Source: Parietichytrium sp. I65-24A (Eukaryota > Sar > Bigyra > Thraustochytrida > Thraustochytriidae). Taken from it: a stretch of DNA of 64,000 nucleotides. The stretch is taken from positions 62,001 to 126,000 of the forward strand of contig BLSF01000081.1 in assembly GCA_012862575.1 (NCBI GenBank), written 5' to 3'. Position numbers and translations under genes: made by a program. The notes beneath the pieces are model-generated. The model saw nothing but the letters and a program-made list of their open reading frames with translations, ran no database searches and was not told the DNA's origin. This document shows, piece by piece, positions 49,014 to 58,365 of the stretch; positions within the stretch are counted from its first letter, which is position 1, and each line of letters starts with the position of its first letter.

Positions 49014-50408
49014 ATGGCGGTTGCTTTTGCCGGCGTGGGGCTTTGGCTGGTCGCAGGGTTGGTCGCTCGGCTGGGACTTCTGCTGGCGTGGGACGGGGTG
49101 CGCAACTGCCTGTCCTCGCAAGCAGAGCTGGTGACCCCGTTCTCGGACGTGCATGTGGCGTATTCGGGGGTTTTCCTCAAGCGCGTGGGCCACTCGGCGT
49201 ATGCGCAAGGGTACGCGCCGCCGCCGTTGGTGTTGGCGGTGCTGGATGCCGTGATGGGCGAGAATGTGGACGCCTTCAGGGTGAATGTGTTCTTGGCGCT
49301 CTTGTTTGCGGCAGCCGATGTTGTTGCTGCGGCTATGATTGCGTTTGCAGTTAAGAAGATGGTGGCGCGCGGAGGGGAAGAAGGAAACTTGCTCGAGATT
49401 GAGATGGTCAGGGAGACGGTGATTTCGGAGAAGAGCGGGAAAAATCAGTGGGGGCATTTCGACTTCTTAAACGACGTGCAGCTCAGCAGCGAGGGCGGGA
49501 GAATAGCGCTGCTGGCTCCTGAATACGCGCCAATATTCGCGGCTGGTTTCTACTTGTTTAACCCTTACACACTTTTATCTTGCGGGGCCATGACCCTCAA
49601 CGTGTTCACAAACTGCCTTGTGTTTACAACTCTGGCGGCTTCGCTAGCCGACAGCGCTCTTGCCTGCGGCCTAGCGCTGGGGGCTCTACTTTATGTGGAT
49701 GCTCTCCAGGTCTATCTTGTCGTACCTATCGTCTTGCAGCTCATCTGGAACGGCTCAAATCGCTCGACTATCAGTACCCTGGGTAGAGTCGTTTTCTTTC
49801 TCGTCTCCAGTGTTGCTGCTTTTGGGGGCCTGTTCTACATGTCTGGGTCAATGTCAGGCGACTTGGCAGAGTACAGCAATTTGTTTTACTTGCTGTATTT
49901 GAAGAAGCTTGATCTCCCAGACCTCAGCCCAAATATTGGGCTATGGTGGTACTTTTTCATCGAGGTATTTGTGGAATCCCGCTCTGTCTTTCTGTACGCG
50001 TTTCGCGCAAATATGCTGATCTGCACTATTCCTGTAAGCATCGCCTTGCGCAGGCACCCTCAGCTACTTGCACATACTCTGGTCGCAGCATACCAACTTT
50101 ATAACCCGTACCCCGAGCTCTCGGGCATCGGAGTCATCTTGACGGCGATCATGATGCACCCCCACTCGCTCAAGAGGATGAGCACCTTTGTGTACTTTTC
50201 CATCGGAGTAATTGGCACGTCGTGCATGCTTCCACTTATGAGATATATGTGGCTCACGGCAGGATCCGGCAACGCAAACTACTATTATTTCCAGACCCTA
50301 ATTCTGCAATTCTGCTTGTCCAATATCGTTGCAGGATTTGCGAGAACAGGCCCACTACGAGACAAGCACTTGAAGAAATACGGCAAGCTCAAACAGAAGG
50401 GGAACTAG
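49014..50408 (+). CDS. PIGU: GPI transamidase subunit PIG-U
   Basis: A 464-residue multi-pass ER membrane protein from the ATG at 49014. PIG-U is the subunit of the GPI transamidase that helps recognise the lipid part of the anchor before it is joined to proteins. Family landmarks: the first luminal segment with TPFSDVHVAYSGVFLKRVG (compare the SPYSG motif of homologues), FYLFNPYTLLSCGAMTLNVF near 180-199, and the most conserved stretch LSPNIGLWWYFFIEVFVESR near 305-325. Eight to ten hydrophobic helices are visible. The tail GKLKQKGN is basic. Human PIG-U is 435 residues, so length fits. No introns. Confidence 0.9.
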   Translation: MAVAFAGVGLWLVAGLVARLGLLLAWDGVRNCLSSQAELVTPFSDVHVAYSGVFLKRVGHSAYAQGYAPPPLVLAVLDAVMGENVDAFRVNVFLALLFAAADVVAAAMIAFAVKKMVARGGEEGNLLEIEMVRETVISEKSGKNQWGHFDFLNDVQLSSEGGRIALLAPEYAPIFAAGFYLFNPYTLLSCGAMTLNVFTNCLVFTTLAASLADSALACGLALGALLYVDALQVYLVVPIVLQLIWNGSNRSTISTLGRVVFFLVSSVAAFGGLFYMSGSMSGDLAEYSNLFYLLYLKKLDLPDLSPNIGLWWYFFIEVFVESRSVFLYAFRANMLICTIPVSIALRRHPQLLAHTLVAAYQLYNPYPELSGIGVILTAIMMHPHSLKRMSTFVYFSIGVIGTSCMLPLMRYMWLTAGSGNANYYYFQTLILQFCLSNIVAGFARTGPLRDKHLKKYGKLKQKGN

Positions 50409-50586
50409 ATCTTACTCTTGCTGCTGTACTGATGCCTGTTCAAACCAAAGTTGCCAATGTACCCATTTTTCTAGCTAGATTCTCTTTTTAAAATAGAATT
50501 TCATACTTCATCAACACAATAAAAGAAAAGAAACAAGTGATAAGCAATGCTCTCCATGCGTGTTTCGGTCATATCAAAAGCAATTC

Positions 50587-50862
50587 TCACTTAGCGCCCT
50601 CTTCCGCGTTGGCAACATCCAGGCTCTGCGCTTCTTCTCCCTCTGCTTGCTGCTTCTTCAAGGCCTCCAGCCTCGCCTTGTTCCTCTTGGCCACCAACCG
50701 CATTGTATTCTGCTGCTCCCTCTCCGTCATCTCCGACCAATTGGTGATCCTAGACAGCGTCCCGTCCGTGTTCACCACCATCGGCCCCAGCGCATCCAGC
50801 TTGACGCCTCCCGAACCCTCTTCCGCGCCGCCGTCTGGCGCGTCTCCAAGAGCCAGCGACAT
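50587..50862 (-). CDS. small conserved eukaryotic protein of unknown function
   Basis: A 91-residue protein from the ATG at 50862. The central part, LDALGPMVVNTDGTLSRI then NWSEMTEREQQNTMRLVAKR, reads like a small uncharacterised family found in fungi and plants, with conserved NxDGT-SRI-NW-MTE-E and KRN-x2-RL elements. The rest is Ala/Glu-rich and disordered. The frame extends upstream without ATG. No function is assigned. It is easily missed because of its size. Confidence 0.65.
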   Translation of the reverse strand: MSLALGDAPDGGAEEGSGGVKLDALGPMVVNTDGTLSRITNWSEMTEREQQNTMRLVAKRNKARLEALKKQQAEGEEAQSLDVANAEEGAK

Positions 50863-51374
50863 GCTCCTCGGCCCACACGGCGCTGCTGCTGCTGCTGCTC
50901 CGACCTGAGCCGTCTTCGCCACGGAGAGCACACGAGAAACGCAGGTCGTCGAAGTGCGTGCTTGTTCTGTTGGTCGACTGCGAGAAGTGTATCGAAAGAA
51001 GAGATGTCCCCAGCACGGTGGGCGAGTGATAGTCGATGGTCGATGGTCGACGTTTCAAAGTGGAAGAATGGAAGAATGGAAGAATGGAAGGACGGAAGGA
51101 CGGAAGACGATGTGTGAAGGGTAAAGTGTGCTTTGGAAATGTTTTTTACAACCTGGCCCTGGAAACGCAAAGTCAAACACATAATAAAAAGGACTGGCGC
51201 GATGGCAGCTTCCATCAAATCAACAACCTCTGTTGGCCTTGGACAAGGCTGTTTGAAAGACACCAGGCATCGGGCCGGGTTCGCACACAGATGTAATGAC
51301 TTATCTATCTCTCGCAAGACACTCACCCTTTTGCGCAAAGTCGATTCACAGACAGTCAGCATGTTCCCTAATTT
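50863..51374. other. intergenic spacer
   Basis: Between two minus-strand genes. It contains an 8-bp array (51061-51108) and a short GTCGATG direct repeat at 51033-51052. Confidence 0.45.
51061..51108. repeat. 8-bp tandem array, 6 units
   Basis: Three perfect TGGAAGAA units followed by TGGAAGGA, CGGAAGGA and CGGAAGAC. It lies about 200 bp upstream of the small gene at 50587-50862. Confidence 0.9.
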
Positions 51375-52505
51375 TCACAGCATTCCAGTGCTAGCCAAGT
51401 TGGTCTTGAAGATGATGTGTTTGCACATGTTGAAGACTGTGCGAACGTTGTTGGTGTTTGTGGCCATGGTTTGAAAAGGATATATATCTGACGCCATAGA
51501 GTCCACGCTCTGCAAATCTTTTGTGGCTCTGAAGATGCTCACAAATTGATCTTGTACATAGTCGACTGCCTCATCATAATCCGCTCCCCCCTCGTACTCT
51601 GGGAAGCAGACTCTGAGATCGACACGCTTTATTTTCTCCTCGAAAAGATCCTTCTTGTTGAGGAAAAGAATAATGTTAGTCTCCTCAAAATAGGGGCAAG
51701 CAACGATGTCTTTGAATACCGCCATAGCGTCATGCATCCGGTTTATTGTGGAGTCTTCCAGCAGAAACTTGTCATACTCTGAGAGCGACACCAAAAACAT
51801 GATTGCGGTGACGTTGTCGAAATGGCTGATCCACTTTTTTCGCTCGTTCCTTTGGCCACCCACGTCCAGCATGCGGCACCTTATGTTGTCGAGGGTGAAC
51901 TCGATTTTTACGACTCCACTCGTTCGTGCTCTCGCTTGCAAAATGTCGTCCGTGGAAGGCATATATGCGTTGTCAATAATACGGTGAATATGACTCATGA
52001 AATATGTGATTGGAACCTCCAACATTGAGAGTTTGCCTTCGTACTGCATCACCAGCGCGATGGCCGGGTCTTCCCACACCTCTTTGCACAGCATCCCTAT
52101 CTGAACTGCGCTCCCTTCAAACTCCACTTCTTGCCAGATCGTCAGCGTTTTCGATTCTTTGAGCAGATCCACGATCTTTTGGACTCGGGGCTGAAGCGTA
52201 ATGGTCACCTCCTCGAGGTCGTTTACTCCTTGTGCAACCACAAGGATACCGCGCAAGATGTTGAGTGACACCACGTGCTTGTGCGAGTTTGCATCTCCGA
52301 GGCCCTGCTCCGTGTGTAAAAATTTGAACTGCTTCAAAATTGTGCTCTTTCCGCTGTTTCCTGTCCCGAGAAGAAGGATCTTGACGATGCTTCTCTCTTT
52401 CTCGAAGTCGGCTGCGATCTGTGCTTCCACGGCCTCATTTCTATTCTTTGCTGCTCGCTGGGGATTTGCCCCAGGAGGGTCAGCAGTTCCAGCGCAATTT
52501 CCCAT
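51375..52505 (-). CDS. heterotrimeric G-protein alpha subunit
   Basis: A 376-residue G-alpha from the ATG at 52505. MGNC at the N-terminus supports myristoylation of Gly2 and palmitoylation of Cys4. P-loop GTGNSGKST at 47-55; switch I Arg192 and Thr195 in ARARTSG; switch II DVGGQ 214-218 with the catalytic Gln; NKKD 283-286 for guanine recognition; TMATNT at 346-351 in place of TCATDT. The helical domain is of normal length. Two deviations are notable: Asn50 replaces the nearly invariant Glu of the P-loop (Glu43 in G-alpha-i1), which normally salt-bridges to the switch I Arg over the bound nucleotide, and the TCAT Cys and following Asp are changed. Catalytic Arg and Gln are kept. It should couple to a receptor such as the one at 58366. 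No introns. Confidence 0.93.
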   Translation of the reverse strand: MGNCAGTADPPGANPQRAAKNRNEAVEAQIAADFEKERSIVKILLLGTGNSGKSTILKQFKFLHTEQGLGDANSHKHVVSLNILRGILVVAQGVNDLEEVTITLQPRVQKIVDLLKESKTLTIWQEVEFEGSAVQIGMLCKEVWEDPAIALVMQYEGKLSMLEVPITYFMSHIHRIIDNAYMPSTDDILQARARTSGVVKIEFTLDNIRCRMLDVGGQRNERKKWISHFDNVTAIMFLVSLSEYDKFLLEDSTINRMHDAMAVFKDIVACPYFEETNIILFLNKKDLFEEKIKRVDLRVCFPEYEGGADYDEAVDYVQDQFVSIFRATKDLQSVDSMASDIYPFQTMATNTNNVRTVFNMCKHIIFKTNLASTGML

Positions 52506-53178
52506 GGCAATTGGGTTCAACTCTTTTGTGTTTCCTTCCTCTTGGTCTCCTGCCCTTGATGTTGGCGCACGCAAAATCGAATGAGACGGACTTGCGTGGC
52601 GCGCCGCAGGAATCGAATAGCCGCCGCCTTGAAGTTGCTGCGCCCCGAGAAGGCCGCTGCTCCACCTTTTGCAACCCTCTTCCTCCCTCTATCTCATCTA
52701 CGAAACCGCGTCGCTCTCGCCTCCTCTTTGTCGCCGCACGCCGCCAAATACAAGAAACGACGTCCGCAACCAACGAAAAACAAACCCAACCTACTTGCCG
52801 CCAGAGACAGGCACAGCCTCGGCCACAGCAGACAACCGCACGGCCCACGCACCCCTTCCTCGCAACCTTTCCCGGCAACGCGATGGACGCGATGGAAGTG
52901 ACAAATTGGGTGATAATAAACGCAACGGATCAAGGATGATGGACGATAGATGATGGATGATGGATGGGGTTATAGGTGGATAGCTGGGTGGGCGGATAGG
53001 TGATGGAAGGTTAGGCAGGCGATGGACGATAGATGATGGGCGACGGAGGCACCCGGAGCTGCAAGAGCAAGCCAAAACAGACCCTACTCCTCCGCTAGCA
53101 AGGCCGCGTTCGGCCGGACTTGTCAGTTCTGACTTTCAATTTGGTTCGTTTAATTGTGTGCTTTCTTCCTTCCTTCAC

Positions 53179-53209
<31 letters not shown>

Positions 53210-55573
53210 CTTTCCCATCCTCTTTCACACGCCAACTCGCAACTCTTGACTGCTTTACCCTCTCTCTCTCTCTCTTTCTCTCAAATCTACTTTTTATCTC
53301 TGTCACGCTGCCTCCATAGTAGGAGCTTCTTTCGCAGTCAATTGACGTTGTGGATGTTGGCTGCAGTGCGCGCTCAACACTCAACATTCAATTGTCATTT
53401 CGCTGTCACCAACTTGACAATCCACTTCTAATTCCACTCACATCACTCACTCATGGCATCACTCTTTCCAAACGTACAAATCGCTGCGCATTGCTAACGG
53501 ATCTCGTAGGAATTGTTAGGCGGGGAGCAGTGGAAAGAATGTGCGAGCGAGCGAAATTGCGAGATATTGCGAGACAGACAGACTCTCTGCAGACAGTGAG
53601 AGAGTGTGTATGGCTTGTATTCATAAAGGCAAATTTACGACTATTTCACGATTGTATCGAATTGTTTGATTGTATTGGTTTCGATAGATTGAGTTAAGTA
53701 AGCGGGTTCCAGAGAGATCCAGGAAGGATGGGTTGATGTTGTTCTTGTTCTTGATGATGTTCAACATGTTGGTACAGAGGACGATCAAAATGGGTCGAAG
53801 AGCTTTGTCGCAAGTCGCGATTAAGAAATTTGGGAGGTCGCCGGAGTAGGCTCTGGCTACGTGGAGTTCGGTTGCAAAGGCATGTGCGTGAAGAAAGAAT
53901 GAAAGGAAGGAAGGAAGACGGGGAGAAGGCCGCGTCTTGCGAAAGAGAATACAACTTCGTTGGGAACAAGAATTGTAATGAAAATGAAAAGCCGCGACCA
54001 TCTTCTTCCATTTCTTTTGTTTCTATCGTACGCGCTTTGCAAGTGGTAAAGGCGTTGAGCGTGGAAGCACGACTGCTCGAAAGTGGCTGGACAGCTGACA
54101 GAGTGGGCAGGAATGCCTCGAAAGGATCATATGGCATTGTGTGTGAAGTCGAGGAGTTCGTTTCATTCTGAATTCTGCTCCAGCTCTCATTCGTACTGCG
54201 GTTGCAGGCTAGCAGTTTGGAGGTGCACTTTCGTTCGTTGGCCAAGCCACACGGCTGGTGCTGTGCTATGGCTGGTAGGTAGTCTGCACTCTCCTGCGAG
54301 TGAATAGCCTGTCTCGAAGTGTAGTTTGGCGAGATTGCGCGAGTGATGGAGCAGTTCGAGCGAGCGGAGCGAACGAATAAACCATAGGCTGGTAGGTACT
54401 CCTAAACTGCCGCGATGCCTAACGATGCGCCGAAGAAGCACGGGCCAGACCGTGATCTCTCGCTTCTGTTTGTGGTCGGTCGAGTGGCTTAACGTGCGCC
54501 ACTTTCTCATCTGGCAGAAAGCTGAAGACTAAAGACTGAAGACTTTGCTCGTGGCGCGTTGCTATGTAGCGTGCTTTGCTGGATAAATTACCACGGCCAA
54601 CGTCAGTCAGTCTGGCGCGATGACTTGGAAACAATTTTCAAAGTGCAGCGCGATAGCATTGGCTTAGCCATGAAGAGTTTTCCATTGTAACAGATAAATC
54701 AGCGACTCTCTCAGCTTAGAATGCCACATCAATTAAGTAGCTGTGGGCTGTCTGGCTGTGGATTTGTCTCCTTTTGCACGATGGCCAGCCGCACTCAAGC
54801 AGGGTTACTGCTCCTTCTTCTTCTTCTTCTTCTTCTTCTTCTTCTTCTTCTTCTTCTTCTTCAGCTTTTTCTGTCGTGGTCCGCGTTGAAGAGCACAATA
54901 CCTCGACTCCATCGATTCTATGCCAGTCTCTGGCCACGAATTTGTGCGTGTGAAATATGAAAGGAGATTCATCACTGCCTTCGACCGCATTGTCCTCTAT
55001 GTCGTCGAGCAAAAGAAGATTGAGCCGCTTTAGGTAGATTCCATCTGAAGCAGGATTGGATGACCAAAACTACCTTTCGAAGCGGCTTGCTTATCAGCCG
55101 CAACGGAGGCTTCGTCACGGCCACGGCGACGGTGCCCGAATCGTCAACGCATCATTTGCGGTGAGGGGCAAACAGATTCAGAGACACTACGGTTTGATGA
55201 GCCCTACTCGAAATGCTACCACAGCGAACGGATCTCCGCACTCCTCGGACTCCTCCGACTTGGACTACAAGGATCCTCTACTATTCCAAGTTGATTATAA
55301 GAGCCATTTGTTTGAAAGAAAAAAAGAAAAAAAAAAGTGATTCTGATTACAATACGAGTAACAAGTACAACCTGGTTTGTTTTCTCTGCACTCATCTTTC
55401 ATTTTGATTGTTTAATTGAGAATGAAATGAGGATCAATGGCGTGTTCTCTCGTTTTTTCGGCATTAGATGAGGACTCACTGTCGGTACTTTACCTATGGC
55501 AAGCCTATGATTTTAAAGAGCGGAGATGGGGTGGATATGTCCTCATACCTGATCGGAAGCCATACTTACACGC
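52506..55573. other. 3.1 kb region without a supported gene
   Basis: Left end: divergent flank of G-alpha with a 7-bp GATGGAT-type run (52935-52970). (TTTC)n and CT runs occur at about 53183-53285. Middle: no family features. Right end, 54716-55340: frames with protein-like composition on both strands around a (TTC)16 microsatellite, possibly a decayed or unrecognised gene. Confidence 0.45.
54814..54862. repeat. (TTC)16 microsatellite
   Basis: About sixteen TTC triplets; the minus strand reads poly-Glu or poly-Lys depending on frame. Confidence 0.9.
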
Positions 55574-56998
55574 TTAGATAACGACTCCTCCACGAGCGCT
55601 TGGCCCTCTTGGTGTTGCATTCGTCACCCCAATCTGAACGTTTGGCTCCATTGGAGGAGGATCCTTATGACTCGGTCCGGAGCCATTTCCGAATCTTTCA
55701 ATGACGATGCGATAAAGATCTTCTTTGGACTCCCCAAAGTCCTCAATTCCCTTCGCTCCCAAGAACCTCTTCAATGCTTTATGGGATATGAAATCTGTCG
55801 CATTCTCAATCACACCTAACTTTTGCAATATCGGTCTCACTTTTCGACCAAGGCGATTCGCGGCCTTTTGTTTCACGGCAGCCTCTCTTTGTTTCTGAGC
55901 CTTCTTCTTCGCTTTGCGCTTGGCAAGTTTCAGAGCTCTTGACTCCTCATCGTCAATTGTGTATCCAGACATCAATGCAGCTTGGTCGAATAGCTTGTCT
56001 ATCAGGTGGTGGACTTCATCCGCACCATCATCGTCATCATCGTCATCGTCGTCATCTTCAGCAGTCGCTCGAGCGGTCTCGTTTTGTTGTTCGGCTTCAC
56101 CACTGATCCGGCGCCTTTTGCGACCACTTGAACTTGAAGATTGTGAGTGGAGAGCCGCTCTCACCTTCTCTGCGATGTTTGGGTCCATATTTCTCATAAT
56201 TCTTCGGACTTCAGGGTCCGCATTCTCGTATGCCTTAGGCTTGACACCCCGTTTCATGATCTGTTTGGCTGAAGGTAGCGCGGTCAAATCCTTGGGTTTC
56301 GGCCGTACGGAATTCTCTCGGCGTAATTCACGGTCTTCCTTGGCTAGTCGATGCATTGGGACCGGCTCGATAATACCAACAAGATCGTCTGCGCGAACCG
56401 AGCGGAGCTCGCGCAGAGTTCTCCTTGCCTCGGACTCGGGCGCACGCAGATAAGCTTGCTCGTAGTCAGTGGAGGTAATGAAGCCACCAACAGGGCGGTA
56501 ATCCTCTCTCGGAAACCCGTGCACCTCGTGCAAGGTAGCAATCTGCTCCAGCGCCGTCACAACATAAAGATGTACATCCTTGTAATTAATTTTCCCCAGC
56601 TGCTCCCCGAAAACCAGATTCAGGTGGCGTTTTAGATCGCCAAGTTTTGAAGTTGTGTCTTCCTTATTTCTCTCGAGACCCTTCCGGTGTGCGGCGACAA
56701 ACCTGAACACCTCGTTGTACAGTGCCTCTGGTGTCAGCACTTTCCAGCCCCTTTTCACCACGTCCCCCGCAAGTCGTTTCGACATTTCTAAAATCGTCCT
56801 CTCCGCAGCGTCTGCAACCATATCTCTCATCGTGTTCGAAAAGGTGTTCTTCAAAACGGTCCGAAGCCTCCGCGAGTGTCCCTGCAAACTACCCACGACA
56901 AATTGCTCCAACATATCATTGACTGCTTTCTTCGGGTTCTCCGCCTGTTCAACGGGCTTGCGGGATACATTTGGGTGCCTTCTAGATCTAAGATCCAT
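55574..56998 (-). CDS. hypothetical nuclear-type protein with acidic and Lys-rich blocks
   Basis: A 474-residue protein from the ATG at 56998 that I do not recognise. Residues about 20-190 are helical and look folded (LEQFVVGSLQGHSRRLRTVL, YNEVFRFVAAHRKGLERNKE, YVVTALEQIATLHEVHGFPR). A basic part with SSSSSGRKRRR precedes a pure Asp run of ten residues near 315, then a Lys/Ala helix (LKLAKRKAKKKAQKQREAAV). The last 100 residues carry a small conserved-looking helix-turn-helix (SHKALKRFLGAKGIEDFGES) that could be a SAP- or LEM-like motif. Charge blocks and NLS-like runs suggest a nuclear or nucleolar protein. No introns. Confidence 0.68.
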   Translation of the reverse strand: MDLRSRRHPNVSRKPVEQAENPKKAVNDMLEQFVVGSLQGHSRRLRTVLKNTFSNTMRDMVADAAERTILEMSKRLAGDVVKRGWKVLTPEALYNEVFRFVAAHRKGLERNKEDTTSKLGDLKRHLNLVFGEQLGKINYKDVHLYVVTALEQIATLHEVHGFPREDYRPVGGFITSTDYEQAYLRAPESEARRTLRELRSVRADDLVGIIEPVPMHRLAKEDRELRRENSVRPKPKDLTALPSAKQIMKRGVKPKAYENADPEVRRIMRNMDPNIAEKVRAALHSQSSSSSGRKRRRISGEAEQQNETARATAEDDDDDDDDDDGADEVHHLIDKLFDQAALMSGYTIDDEESRALKLAKRKAKKKAQKQREAAVKQKAANRLGRKVRPILQKLGVIENATDFISHKALKRFLGAKGIEDFGESKEDLYRIVIERFGNGSGPSHKDPPPMEPNVQIGVTNATPRGPSARGGVVI

Positions 56999-58365
56999 TC
57001 TTCCGGGTCGCTCTTCGCTGTCTAGTCCTCAGCCGCACCCGCACACCCACCGCTGCTTTCAGCTCAGAGTCGGATCTCCCAAAGCCGACCCATACGCCGT
57101 CTCTCAGCCTCTCAGCCTCTCGATCACAGATCCACAACTTGGCAAGACAATGAGAGACTACCTCAAGCGGCCGCTGCATTTATATGCGAAGTATGATGAT
57201 GTACTCAGTACGCATGTACGGAGGCTCGCACTTGTCTCTCGTCTCCACGCAAGCTCACTTTCGGACCAATAATTCTCGACTCCCAAAGCTTTCTATGGCG
57301 AATCGCTATTATTGTTGCTTAGTACCGACCTAAGGATGTTGACGGTGATTGACTTGGAGAGAATGATGAGATGAGGACATATGAGGACAGCAGTGGAAAG
57401 CGAAAGAAGACGAGGTTGTGATTGTTGTGATGGCAACAAGGTGCGCACAGTGAGTTGCTTGGAAATGCGATGGTGATTCTGTTTTGAAAAGTCGAAACTT
57501 CACGGCGGGAGGGTGCACGACGGCAGACTTGATGGTTTGCGACCTGACCTAGCGATAGAGATGAAAACTCGAAAATTTTAGGAAATACAACCAGCTCTGA
57601 AAGGTAAGTCATGAGGGGAGCTGCAAACACTGCAGATCTTTTGGTATCGCGATGTATCGTGGGCATTCGCAGGATTCGCGGAGTATTCACGAGCGCTGGC
57701 AATAAGTGCAAAGGGTTTCGCAAAGCCACTGACTGGTACTCCTTACAAGCCGTTAATTCGTTTGTTCGTCAGGAAGTTTCCCAATGCGAACGTTAAGTTA
57801 TGAACTGCGGCAATGTGGCAGGCACATCGGCGACCATCAGAAGTCAGTAGTCACGAGATGATTGACTGTGAAAACCGAAGTCCACATCCGTCTCCAAACG
57901 CGAGCTGATCAAACTTCGTTTTGAGTCAATTCGTTTTACTGCTTACAACGCTGGTTAGAATCCGTCAACTAAGCGAAAGCAAACGCAAACGCAAAGCTTT
58001 TAAGAGTATCGGCAAAAGTAGAAGCAAAAGCAAGCGCTGCGAAATTGTAAAGGTCTGGCTGCAAAGAGTGGAAAGCAAGTCTAGCTAACCTCCCGACAAG
58101 ACGGAAAGGGCAGCGGAGCGAGCTGGTGTAACTTGGCGACCTTTTGCATTGTTTTCCTCGGCAGGTTTAGGCACAGGTGCAGGCACAAACTCTCAACGAA
58201 CTCGCTTGGGCTGACTCTTCTCCAGCCAGGTGTGAACCAACGTTCGCAGCGCAAGCTCTTCAACGAGCACCAGGCCGGGATCTGGAAGAGAGAAGAAAAA
58301 ACTGTGGCGCAGCCCGGGATGGTTGGCCAGCGCGCATAGACGTAAAGTCTGGTTTGTCGCGCGAG
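56999..58365. other. divergent intergenic region
   Basis: Between the hypothetical nuclear-type gene and the receptor gene. It includes GCAAAC-type 6-bp repeats near 57973-57996. No other gene recognised. Confidence 0.45.
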
